Below, one piece after another: positions 1 through 6,139 of a DNA stretch of 6,230 nt. The stretch is from Candidatus Latescibacterota bacterium (GTDB lineage: Bacteria; Krumholzibacteriota; Krumholzibacteriia; WVZY01; JAKEHA01). Under the pieces are notes generated by a model, which was not told the DNA's origin, made no database searches, and worked only from the letters and a program-made list of their open reading frames with translations. Position 1 is the stretch's first letter, and every line of letters begins with the position of its first letter. The position numbers and the translations under genes were made by a program. The stretch is from NCBI GenBank assembly GCA_022615275.1, contig JAKEHA010000073.1, positions 1-6,230 of the forward strand, in the 5' to 3' direction.

Positions 1-1
1 C

Positions 2-463
2 GTCGACGAGACGACGATGTACGTGCGTTTGCTGGCGCCGCCAGCGCGTGGCACGTCGAACCAGAAGATCGAGAACGGGGCTTCCCTGTTCGATCAGATC
101 GGCTGTGCGTCCTGCCACGTGCCCAGTCTCACGACCGGAGTGCATCCCATCCCGCAGCTTTCGAACGTAGACGTGGCGCTGTACTCCGACCTCCTCCTCC
201 ACGACATGGGTCCGGCTCTCGCGGACTATCGGCCCGACGGCAGCGCCACCGGCACGGAGTGGCGGACCGCACCTCTTTGGGGCACGCGGCTCGTGCCAAA
301 GTTCTTGAACGGCGCCGCGTTCTATCTCCACGACGGGCGTGCGACGTCGATCGACCAAGCGATCCGCTATCACGATGGCGAAGCCGCTCTCGCCCGCTCT
401 CGCTTCGAGAGTCTCACGGACGACGAGCGCGAGGCGCTGATCTCATTCGTGGAGTCGCTCTAG
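2..463 (+). CDS. Di-haem cytochrome c oxidoreductase (DUF1111/COG3488 family), 3' part
   Basis: The reading frame is open to the window edge, so only the last 153 or so residues of a protein usually 400-500 residues long are present. The ATG at 17 is probably internal. A c-type haem site CASCH lies at 104-118. After it come the family hallmarks LLLHDMGPALADY (about 199-237), GTEWRTAPLWG (about 253-285) and FYLHDGRATSIDQAI (about 320-364). This matches the C-terminal haem domain of the MauG/CcpA-like 'di-haem oxidoreductase, putative peroxidase' group, sometimes annotated as thiol oxidoreductase. The protein should be periplasmic, and the Met of HDMG is a candidate distal haem ligand. It ends 4 bp before the Rieske gene, so the two are probably co-transcribed. 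The family call is firm. The true substrate of these proteins is poorly established, and the N-terminal haem domain lies outside the window. Confidence 0.88.
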   Translation, partial: VDETTMYVRLLAPPARGTSNQKIENGASLFDQIGCASCHVPSLTTGVHPIPQLSNVDVALYSDLLLHDMGPALADYRPDGSATGTEWRTAPLWGTRLVPKFLNGAAFYLHDGRATSIDQAIRYHDGEAALARSRFESLTDDEREALISFVESL

Positions 464-467
464 CCGG

Positions 468-932
468 ATGGGTGCCGTGGAATTCGATCGTGCGTTCACA
501 CGGCGGGAATTCCTGTCGGCGCTCTGCGCCGGATGTGCCGCGCTCGCCGTCGGGTGGCTTCCGGGGTGCGCAACGGTTCCCGTGTACCGGGGAAACGTAC
601 GCGAAGGGAGCCTTTCATTGAGCGAGACGGAGTTCGCAATCGCTTCGGGGGACACGAATGCAGTCGTCATTCGTGCACCGCAATTGGAAGACGCGGTGAT
701 CTTGCTTCGTCTCCCGGACGCGAGCTACCGCGCGCTTTCCGCGGTTTGCACCCATCAGGGCTGCGAGGTGAGACCGGGATCCAACGGGCTTCGGTGCCCG
801 TGCCATGGTTCCGCGTACTCGCTCGATGGCAACGTCGTCCGCGGACCCGCCACGAAGCCGCTGGTCGTGTATCCGGTGCGCGTCGCGGACGGTCAGGTCA
901 CGATCGATGTGCGTTCCGTGGAGCTGCGATAG
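468..932 (+). CDS. Tat-exported Rieske [2Fe-2S] protein, possible lipoprotein
   Basis: This is a 154-residue Rieske ferredoxin-fold protein. The cluster ligands are Cys94 and His96 in CTHQGC and Cys110 and His113 in CPCHGS. Cys99 and Cys112 are placed to form the disulfide typical of high-potential bc1-type Rieske proteins. The N-terminus has a twin-arginine motif (TRREFL, residues 11-16) and a hydrophobic stretch, then LPGC at 31-34. That could be a lipobox, although Pro at -2 is atypical. If it is not cleaved there, the hydrophobic stretch could stay as a membrane anchor. Folding with its cluster in the cytoplasm before Tat export fits the family. The ATG is 4 bp after the di-haem gene stop. 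A GGAG at 451-454 is 13 bases upstream, which is rather far. No cytochrome b gene follows, so this is probably not the bc1 subunit but a stand-alone periplasmic electron carrier, perhaps for the di-haem enzyme (inference). Confidence 0.9.
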   Translation: MGAVEFDRAFTRREFLSALCAGCAALAVGWLPGCATVPVYRGNVREGSLSLSETEFAIASGDTNAVVIRAPQLEDAVILLRLPDASYRALSAVCTHQGCEVRPGSNGLRCPCHGSAYSLDGNVVRGPATKPLVVYPVRVADGQVTIDVRSVELR

Positions 933-2101
933 TGCGTATGCTGGCGACGGCAATCCTGCTCGCGGCGCAAGCGTCCCCCGTCATCGCGGAAAGCGCCGCG
1001 GTGGAGGACTCGCTCGCTCGAGCCGAGCGACCGTTCGTTCCGGGCGGGATCTACGACAAGCCGTTCATCGTTCGCACCGGACGCGCGAGCCTGGGCGGTT
1101 ACGTCGACGCGCAGGCGCGCTACGCGCGCGATGACGGCGTGGCCGAGTACACCTTCCTCCTCGAGCGCTTGAATCTGTTCGTGTTCGCGCCCGTTTCGGA
1201 GCGCGTGCGCATGGCCGCCGAGATCGAGTTCGAAGACGGCGGCGAAGAGGTGAAGATCGAGCTGGGCATCGTCGATTTCGAGATTCATCCGGCCGCGACG
1301 TTTCGCGCCGGCATCCTGCTCACGCCGCTCGGACGCTTCAACCTCGCGCACGATAGTCCCGCCAACGAGCTGACCGATCGCCCGCTGGTGAGCACGCAGA
1401 TCATCGGCGTGACCCTATCCGAGCCGGGCATGGGGTTGTTGGGCACCTTCTATCCGAGTGAGCGCTCTCGCATTACGTATGAAGCGTACGCGACGAACGG
1501 CTACGACGACGGTGTGGTCACCGAGGGCGAGGGCACGCAGATCCCGGAAGGCCGCGGGAACTTCGAGGACAACAACAACCACCCGTCGTTCGTGAGCCGA
1601 ATCGCGTACAGTCCGGACCCGGCGCTCGAAATCGGCGTGTCGGGACACACCGGTCCCTACAACACGTGGGAAGAAGACGGGCTCGTCGTCGACAATAGAC
1701 GTGACCTTTCGCTCTTAGCCGTCGACCTCGATGCGCATTGGCGACGTTATCGGCTCTCGGGCGAGGCGGCGTGGGGCTGGGTGGAGATTCCCGCGAGTCT
1801 GGAAGGCGTCAATGCGGAGAACCAGCGCGGATATTATCTCGAAGCCGCCGCCACCCTGTTCGACGGTCGCATTCCCAACGTACCGAATTCCCATGCGACC
1901 GCAGTGGCGCGCTTCGACGATGTCGACTTCGACACCGACACCGAAGGGGACTCGATCCGGCGGCTGACTCTGGGCGTCAACCTGCGCGTCAGCTACGACA
2001 CCGTATTCAAACTCGACTACCAGTACAACTGGGAGCGCGACGCGTTCAACAACGAGACGAATGCGGCGGCGATCCTATTCAGCGTCGCCTCGTACTTCTG
2101 A
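932..2101 (+). CDS. Outer-membrane beta-barrel (porin-like) protein
   Basis: The protein is 389 residues from a GTG start at 932, or 387 from the ATG at 938. GTG is preferred because GGAG at 920-923 sits 8 bases upstream of it. The GTG also shares one base with the Rieske stop codon (TAGTG). The N-terminus reads as a Sec signal peptide, with likely cleavage after Ala19 (SPVIA, then ES). The mature part has alternating polar/hydrophobic strands such as LNLFVFAPV, VKIELGIVDFEI and FRAGILLTPLGRFNL. It ends in FSVASYF, and a terminal aromatic is the usual outer-membrane barrel assembly signal. The text resembles phosphate-selective-porin (OprO/P)-like or DUF-type porins found beside respiratory genes. 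What it transports cannot be read from sequence. Its gene order suggests it is the outer-membrane partner of the di-haem/Rieske pair. Its last 27 bases overlap the convergent gene ending at 2075. Confidence 0.8.
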   Translation: MRMLATAILLAAQASPVIAESAAVEDSLARAERPFVPGGIYDKPFIVRTGRASLGGYVDAQARYARDDGVAEYTFLLERLNLFVFAPVSERVRMAAEIEFEDGGEEVKIELGIVDFEIHPAATFRAGILLTPLGRFNLAHDSPANELTDRPLVSTQIIGVTLSEPGMGLLGTFYPSERSRITYEAYATNGYDDGVVTEGEGTQIPEGRGNFEDNNNHPSFVSRIAYSPDPALEIGVSGHTGPYNTWEEDGLVVDNRRDLSLLAVDLDAHWRRYRLSGEAAWGWVEIPASLEGVNAENQRGYYLEAAATLFDGRIPNVPNSHATAVARFDDVDFDTDTEGDSIRRLTLGVNLRVSYDTVFKLDYQYNWERDAFNNETNAAAILFSVASYF

Positions 2102-2689
2102 ACCCGCGTCTTCCCGCGACCCGGCCAGCGCCATCTTGATGGTCGGCGCCACCGGCTCGACCTCGGGCGGATTCTTCCAGTCGATAGGGCCCTTTTCAAA
2201 GCGATAGATCAAGTGCGGCAGCACGTGCACGCGCCACGCGCGGTCGAAGTACTCGTATGCTTGATCCCACTCCGTGCCGTCGCCCCATCCCAGATGCGTG
2301 AAGCGCAGATTGGTCCTGTCATCGCCCACGGGAGTAAAATCGACCACGACGACCGTGCGCTTTGCGCGCACGGTCGGCATGGTGGGCGGCGCATTCCACG
2401 TGAACACGAATCGCTTCTCCGGATCGACGTCGAGAATGCGCATGGCGTCGGCGCCCCGCAAGCCGGGCGGGGCGTCGAGAGCGAACCATACGTCGTAGGT
2501 TCCGTCGACGCGCAGGTCTACCGCCCCGCCCGGCGCGAAGAAGCTCGTGATGCCTTCAGTCGTGGTCCACGCCTTCCATACCTCCGCGACGGGCGCGGGT
2601 ACTACCACGTCGGCGCGCAGCACGCGGTCGGACGCGGCCGCTACGACCGGAATCGTCGTGATCAATAGAGCCGTTGCGAGTGTTTTCAT
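2075..2689 (-). CDS. Exported SRPBCC/AHSA1-type START-fold protein
   Basis: The protein has 204 residues and starts at the ATG at 2689. That ATG overlaps the upstream gene's stop (ATGA) and follows a strong GGAGG (2697-2701) at 7 bases. A longer open frame upstream is only antisense or shadow reading. Residues 1-19 form a signal peptide (MKTLATALLITTIPVVAAA, then SD), so this START-like domain should be periplasmic, which is less usual than the cytoplasmic form. The fold is recognised from VVVPAPVAEVWKAWTTTEGI (about 28-47), where the first helix follows strand 1, then FFAPGGAVDLRVDGTYDVWF, the EKRFVFTW strand, and a C-terminal helix around EYFDRAWRVHVLPHL. SRPBCC domains bind hydrophobic ligands in a deep cavity, but no ligand can be inferred here. 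It is the third gene of an ArsR-led operon and partner of the cytoplasmic SRPBCC gene before it. The 3' end overlaps the barrel gene by 27 bp. Confidence 0.85.
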   Translation of the reverse strand: MKTLATALLITTIPVVAAASDRVLRADVVVPAPVAEVWKAWTTTEGITSFFAPGGAVDLRVDGTYDVWFALDAPPGLRGADAMRILDVDPEKRFVFTWNAPPTMPTVRAKRTVVVVDFTPVGDDRTNLRFTHLGWGDGTEWDQAYEYFDRAWRVHVLPHLIYRFEKGPIDWKNPPEVEPVAPTIKMALAGSREDAGSEVRGDAE

Positions 2690-3153
2690 TTGCAGGCCTC
2701 CGCGAAGCGCTGGGCGAAGACGACCGCCCAGCCGTTCTCGTAGTTGGTTCTTTCCTCTCGTGCGATCGCTCCCAGTTTCTCCCAGTCCCGGTGCTCCAGC
2801 TCGACGCGCGTGCCTTCCTCGACCGCGACGAAGCGCACTTCGACTTCCTGTCCCGTCTCCGGCCCGCGCCCCGGATACCACGACATCACGAAGCGATGCG
2901 GCGGCTCCCACACCACGACTCTCCCCCACACCACCCGCTCGCCGCTCTTCGCCACTTCGTAGATCTCGCCACCCAGGCGCGCTTCGAACACACATTCGCG
3001 TGTATCGGCTCGATGTACGGAAAACTTCTGGTACGGCCACCACGCGCCGTAACGCGAGGTGAAGATCTCGAAAGCCTCGGCGGGTGCCCGCTTGACCGTG
3101 ATCGACAGTTTCAGCGGCTCGATCGGCCGCTTGACCGGTTCAGCGTTTGCCAT
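2686..3153 (-). CDS. SRPBCC/AHSA1-type (activator of Hsp90 ATPase-like) protein
   Basis: This is a 155-residue cytoplasmic START-fold protein without a signal peptide. The signature runs from LSITVKRAPAEAFEIFTSRY (about 15-34) through GAWWPY, then GGEIYEV, the strand pair GRVVVWEPPHRFVMSW and a last helix ENGWAVVFAQRFAEA. Length and layout are normal for the AHSA1 group, whose bacterial members commonly sit directly behind an ArsR regulator, as here. The start at 3153 is supported by a purine-rich site (AGGGGAAG, about 3157-3165). It overlaps the arsR 3' end by 14 bp, and its stop overlaps the next ATG (ATGA), so all three genes are likely translated from one message. The biochemical role is unknown. 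In comparable operons these proteins are thought to bind small hydrophobic molecules or to assist stress responses. Confidence 0.88.
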   Translation of the reverse strand: MANAEPVKRPIEPLKLSITVKRAPAEAFEIFTSRYGAWWPYQKFSVHRADTRECVFEARLGGEIYEVAKSGERVVWGRVVVWEPPHRFVMSWYPGRGPETGQEVEVRFVAVEEGTRVELEHRDWEKLGAIAREERTNYENGWAVVFAQRFAEACK

Positions 3154-3508
3154 GCTTCTTCCCCTTTCGAGCTCGAACGGAGCGCCCCGGGCTGTGCGCG
3201 CGCGGCGTCGCCGCGCGTTCGCTCTCCGCGCGGAACGCGGCCAGCGCGTCGGTCCAGAACTGGTCGAGGTAGCGGCGCAGCTCGTCGAGGCCGGCCGCGT
3301 CGACGGAGTAGAAGTTGTGGGTTCCTTCGCGTCGCGACCTCACCAGCCCCGCCTCTTGCAGAATCCGGAGATGCTGGGAGACGGCGGGGCGCGTCACGTC
3401 GAAGCCGGCCGCGAGCTTGCCGACCGGCATGGCGCCGTGCCGCAGGCGCTCGAGGATGGCGCGGCGGGTGGGGTCGGCCAGGGCCGTGAGTTTGGGTTGG
3501 TAAGTCAT
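3140..3508 (-). CDS. ArsR-family winged-helix transcriptional repressor
   Basis: This is a 122-residue DNA-binding repressor. The start of the domain shows the classical ALADPTRRAILERL helix (9-22). A helix-turn-helix follows around 28-50, with recognition helix TRPAVSQHLRILQEAG, then the wing SRREGTHNFYSVD (58-70). The ELCVC-type metal-binding motif in the recognition helix is absent and no cysteine is present at all, so it is not a classical thiolate metal sensor. It belongs to the ArsR subgroup found next to AHSA1/SRPBCC genes. The C-terminal 20 or so residues are Lys/Arg-rich and probably disordered. It probably represses its own operon through a site in the 90 bp shared with nth (3509-3599). 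The start at 3508 is the only ATG compatible with the conserved N-terminus. No Shine-Dalgarno sequence is visible before it. Confidence 0.92.
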   Translation of the reverse strand: MTYQPKLTALADPTRRAILERLRHGAMPVGKLAAGFDVTRPAVSQHLRILQEAGLVRSRREGTHNFYSVDAAGLDELRRYLDQFWTDALAAFRAESERAATPRAHSPGRSVRARKGKKHGKR

Positions 3509-3514
3509 GGCTTA

Positions 3515-3543
3515 AGGTTAGTGCTTGCTTACGTAGCGGTCAA
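3515..3543 (-). promoter_or_regulatory. Candidate promoter of the arsR-SRPBCC operon
   Basis: On the minus strand TTGACC (3543-3538, five of six to TTGACA) is followed after exactly 17 bases by TAACCT (3520-3515, a weak -10). The predicted transcription start falls at or next to the arsR ATG at 3508, which would make the message leaderless and explain the missing Shine-Dalgarno sequence. A small inverted pair TAAG-N11-CTTA (3513-3531) covers the -10 and could be part of a repressor operator, but its arms are only 4 bp. The promoter call is an inference from spacing. Confidence 0.4.
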
Positions 3544-3599
3544 GGGGAAATTTTGGGGTGGCGCAAGGGCCGGCCGGTCGCGGTACATTAGTCGTAACG

Positions 3600-4388
3600 A
3601 TGAAACGCACCACCGCACGATCACAGCGGCGCAAAGCGCCGCGTATCTCACGGCCCGTCGTCGCGAGCAAGCATATCCCGAAGAAGGGGGTGCCGGCCGC
3701 GTCGAAGCCTGCGAGGCGAAGAAGCGCTCCGAAGAAGACCGCGCCTATCACCGTCACGCCCGAGTTGCGCCGGCGGGCACTGCGAGTCTTCGACGGTTTG
3801 AAGGAAGCCTACCCCGACGCGCGCTGCGAGCTCGACTTCACGAATGCGCTCGAGGCGCTGGTCGCGACCATCCTGGCCGCGCAGTGCACGGACGCGCGCG
3901 TCAACATGGTGACGCCGGCGTTGTTCAAGAAGTACCCGACCGCGCGCGACTACCTGAACGCGGACGACGAGGTCTTCAAAGACGAGATTCGCAGCACGGG
4001 TTTCTTCAACAACAAGACCAGGGCCATCAAGACGGCCGCGAAGATTCTGGTCGAAGAGTTCAGCGGCGAGATGCCGCGCACGATGGAGAACCTACTGAAG
4101 CTCCCCGGCGTCGGTCGCAAGACGGCGAATGTGATCCTCGCCAATATCTACGGCATCCCCGGCGTGGTCGTCGACACGCACATGCTGCGGCTCTCGAACC
4201 GAATAGGCTTCTCGGTCCAGCGCGACGCCGACAAGGTCGAGCAGGATATGATGGCAATTTTCCCCGAGAGCACGTGGATCAAGCTCTCGCATTTCATTCC
4301 GTGGCACGGGCGCCGTTGCTGCACCGCACGCAATCCCAACTGCAACGGCTGCCCGGTCGCCGACGACTGCCCGAAGCTAATAGAATGA
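3600..4388 (+). CDS. nth: Endonuclease III, DNA glycosylase/AP lyase with basic N-terminal tail
   Basis: The enzyme removes oxidised pyrimidines and nicks abasic sites in base-excision repair. It has 262 residues from the ATG at 3600. An upstream GTG at 3558, with AAGGGG 10 bases before it, would add 14 residues. The helix-hairpin-helix is LPGVGRKTANVI, with catalytic Lys174. Catalytic Asp192 is in VDTH, and the 18-residue gap equals that between Lys120 and Asp138 in E. coli Nth. A [4Fe-4S] site C-x6-C-x2-C-x5-C uses Cys241, 248, 251 and 257. ILAAQCTD (91-98) corresponds to the E. coli LLSAQATD segment. The first 50 or so residues are a Lys/Arg/Ala/Pro-rich tail absent from the 211-residue E. 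coli enzyme, resembling tails in actinobacterial and eukaryotic homologues. Its stop overlaps the next start (ATGA). It diverges from arsR across a 91-bp gap. Confidence 0.96.
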   Translation: MKRTTARSQRRKAPRISRPVVASKHIPKKGVPAASKPARRRSAPKKTAPITVTPELRRRALRVFDGLKEAYPDARCELDFTNALEALVATILAAQCTDARVNMVTPALFKKYPTARDYLNADDEVFKDEIRSTGFFNNKTRAIKTAAKILVEEFSGEMPRTMENLLKLPGVGRKTANVILANIYGIPGVVVDTHMLRLSNRIGFSVQRDADKVEQDMMAIFPESTWIKLSHFIPWHGRRCCTARNPNCNGCPVADDCPKLIE

Positions 4389-5110
4389 CCAAACGCCCAA
4401 CACAACGCACCCGCGTGCGCCGGCTCCCCAAGCGCGGCGCCTACGACCGCGCCACCATCGACGCCATCCTCGACGAGGGGCTGGTGTGCCACGTCGGCTT
4501 CGTGGTCGACGGGCAGCCCTTCGTGATTCCGACACTGCACGCGCGCGACGGCGATCGCGTGCTGATCCACGGCTCGGCCGCGAGCCGCATGCTCTGCAGC
4601 CTCGACCAAGGCGTCGACGCGTGCCTCACCGTGACCCTCGCCGACGAGCTGGTGATCGCGCGCTCCGTGTTCCACAGCTCGATGAACTACCGCTCGGTGA
4701 TGCTGCTCGGGAAGGCGCGCTTGATCGAAGAGCCGCGCGCCAAGTGGGACGCGATGCGCGCGCTGGTCGAGCACTTGATTCCGGGAAGGTGGGACGACTG
4801 CCGGCAACCGAATGCCAAAGAGCTGAAGGCGACGTGGATTCTGGAGATGCCGATCGACGAAGCGTCGGCCAAGATCCGCACCGGCGGCCCCATCGACGAT
4901 GACGAGGACTACGCGTTGGATATCTGGGCGGGACTGCTGCCGCTGGCAAAGGGATTCGGGAAGCCGGTCCGGGATCCGAAGCTCACGCGCGCGATCGACG
5001 CGCCCGCGTACCTCACGCGCTACGCGCGCCCTAGTGCCGCACGAAGCGCATCGTCATCGCGCCCGCGGAAACGATCACCGCGATCGCGAGCGCCCCGTAC
5101 ACCGCGGTGA
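4385..5110 (+). CDS. FMN-binding split-barrel protein (pyridoxamine 5'-phosphate oxidase-like, Pyridox_ox_2)
   Basis: The protein has 241 residues and starts at an ATG overlapping the nth stop (ATGA), so it is likely translationally coupled. The N-terminus has the family pattern RRLPKRGAYD, then AILDEGLVCHVGFVVDGQPF (about 27-46), VIPTLHARDGDRVLIHGSAASRML and a later SMNYRSVMLLGKARLIEE. This matches flavin-nucleotide-binding members of the PNPOx-like superfamily that have no proven vitamin B6 function. Probable role: an FMN- or F420-type cofactor binding oxidoreductase in the cytoplasm, substrate unknown. Conserved sequence ends at about residue 216 (YLTRYARP). The last 25 residues are Ser/Arg/Pro-rich and are read from the antisense of the convergent anti-sigma gene, overlapping it by 80 bp. 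They may be a readthrough tail after loss of an earlier stop. The upstream extension of this frame to 3059 is spurious. Confidence 0.85.
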   Translation: MTKRPTQRTRVRRLPKRGAYDRATIDAILDEGLVCHVGFVVDGQPFVIPTLHARDGDRVLIHGSAASRMLCSLDQGVDACLTVTLADELVIARSVFHSSMNYRSVMLLGKARLIEEPRAKWDAMRALVEHLIPGRWDDCRQPNAKELKATWILEMPIDEASAKIRTGGPIDDDEDYALDIWAGLLPLAKGFGKPVRDPKLTRAIDAPAYLTRYARPSAARSASSSRPRKRSPRSRAPRTPR

Positions 5111-5564
5111 GCGTCCACGCGTCGCCGCCCGCGGCCGCGACCATCGCGTCGAGCCCGCGCTGCGCCATCGCGGTCAATCGCTCCAGCACGGTCTTGTCGG
5201 TGGCTTGCCCCATCAGACGATCGCTGTAGCGCCCGAACAGGAGTCCACCCCACATCACGAGCACGATCGCGACCCCGGGCACGCTCATGATGGCTCGGAA
5301 GCTCCGGATCAACAGGCCACGCCGGGCGCGGAAACCGGCCGCTCTCAAATCGGGCAGGAACGCATCGATCGCAGGCACTTCGTCGCGACGCGCGACCAAG
5401 GCTTGCTCGATGGCGACGAACGATGCCAGCGCCTCACGGCAGCGCGGGCACGCGTCCAAATGGGCCGACACCGACGCGGCCTCGCCGTTCGAGAGCTCGC
5501 GCGCGGCGAACAGCGGCAGCTTCGCCTCGATGCGCTCGCAATCCATTGCGTCGAACCGATTCAT
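5031..5564 (-). CDS. Zinc-binding (ZAS) membrane anti-sigma factor
   Basis: The protein has 177 residues, taking the ATG at 5564 that overlaps the sigma stop by one base (TGATG). A start at 5594 would add 10 residues and overlap sigma by 31 bp, and is less likely. Residues 1-45 form an anti-sigma zinc-finger domain with Cys9, His35, Cys39 and Cys42 (H-x3-C-x2-C), spaced as in the ZAS family around RsrA. Two hydrophobic segments follow, at about 91-111 (SVPGVAIVLVMWGGLLFG) and about 152-172 (LTAVYGALAIAVIVSAGAM). The zinc domain is therefore in the cytoplasm, and a short loop of about 40 residues may face the periplasm. It would hold the neighbouring sigma factor at the membrane until an envelope or redox signal releases it. 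The ligands suggest possible thiol-based redox control (inference). Its 3' end overlaps the convergent flavin gene. Confidence 0.87.
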   Translation of the reverse strand: MNRFDAMDCERIEAKLPLFAARELSNGEAASVSAHLDACPRCREALASFVAIEQALVARRDEVPAIDAFLPDLRAAGFRARRGLLIRSFRAIMSVPGVAIVLVMWGGLLFGRYSDRLMGQATDKTVLERLTAMAQRGLDAMVAAAGGDAWTLTAVYGALAIAVIVSAGAMTMRFVRH

Positions 5565-6139
5565 CAACTCACCGCGTCCCTGCGCTCGCGCCACGCCGGG
5601 CGCGACAGGATCTTCTTCAGTTCTAGTTTGCCCCGATGAACATACGTCTTGACCGTCCCCACCGGCAAGCGCATCAACTCGGCGATCTCCTCGTACGACT
5701 TCTCCGCCATGTACCGAAGCTCGATGGCGGTGCGATACGACTCGTCCAACTCGGCCAGCGCGCGCTCCACCTGCTCGCGGGTGTCGCGGTCGCGGGTGGC
5801 GACGTCGGGCGCTTCCTCGGCGCGGGCCGCAATCTCGACGTCGTCGACGGAGGTGGTGTCGACGCGCTTCTTCGCGACCACGTCGAGCGCTTCGCGGCGC
5901 GCGATCATGTAGAGCCAGGTCGAAAACTTCGACTCGCCGCGAAACGTGCCGAGTCCTTGGTAGGTCTTTAGGTAAACGAGTTGCATGACATCGTCCACGT
6001 CGTCGAATCGCTGCGGTCCCAGGATCGCGCGCACCACCGCGTAGGCGGTTGAGTGGTGCTTGGCGACGAGGTCGCGGAACGCGCGACCGTCTCCGCGGAG
6101 CGCCCGTGCGACGAGCTCGCGATCGTGGTCGTTCGACAA
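5564..6139 (-). CDS. RNA polymerase ECF sigma factor (sigma-70 family)
   Basis: The protein has 191 residues. Region 2 covers about residues 20-88: DDVMQLVYLKTYQGLGTFRG matches the polymerase-contact region and FSTWLYMIARREALD the -10 melting region. Region 4 covers about 125-180, with helix-turn-helix SYEEIAELMRLPVGTVKTYVHRGKLEL for the -35. A linker of about 35 residues, rich in Asp/Glu/Arg, separates them, and there is no region 1.1 or 3, as expected for ECF sigmas. The frame has no ATG or GTG near the start. TTG at 6139 is used, with GGAG at 6148-6151 exactly 8 bases upstream, which supports it. The stop overlaps the anti-sigma ATG (TGATG), giving a classical sigma/anti-sigma pair. A stem-loop lies just upstream in the leader. 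Its regulon is unknown, and no ECF-type promoter is obvious before it, so autoregulation is not shown. Confidence 0.93.
   Translation of the reverse strand: MSNDHDRELVARALRGDGRAFRDLVAKHHSTAYAVVRAILGPQRFDDVDDVMQLVYLKTYQGLGTFRGESKFSTWLYMIARREALDVVAKKRVDTTSVDDVEIAARAEEAPDVATRDRDTREQVERALAELDESYRTAIELRYMAEKSYEEIAELMRLPVGTVKTYVHRGKLELKKILSRPAWRERRDAVS

Noticed and set aside
533..931. Upstream extension of the barrel reading frame through the Rieske gene
   Set aside because: It is an out-of-frame shadow of the Rieske gene, with Arg-rich text and no family signature. The signal peptide begins at 932/938.
2690..3043. Extended N-terminus of the exported SRPBCC protein
   Set aside because: It is an out-of-frame reading of the upstream SRPBCC gene. 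The signal peptide and GGAGG fix the start at 2689.
3059..4384. Long plus-strand open frame upstream of the flavin gene
   Set aside because: It runs antisense to arsR and out of frame through nth. High GC makes long open shadows common, and only the part from 4385 matches a protein family.
4148..4807. 219-residue minus-strand open frame over nth and the flavin gene
   Set aside because: Its His/Arg/Val-rich text mirrors two well-supported plus-strand genes. No motif and no ribosome site were seen.
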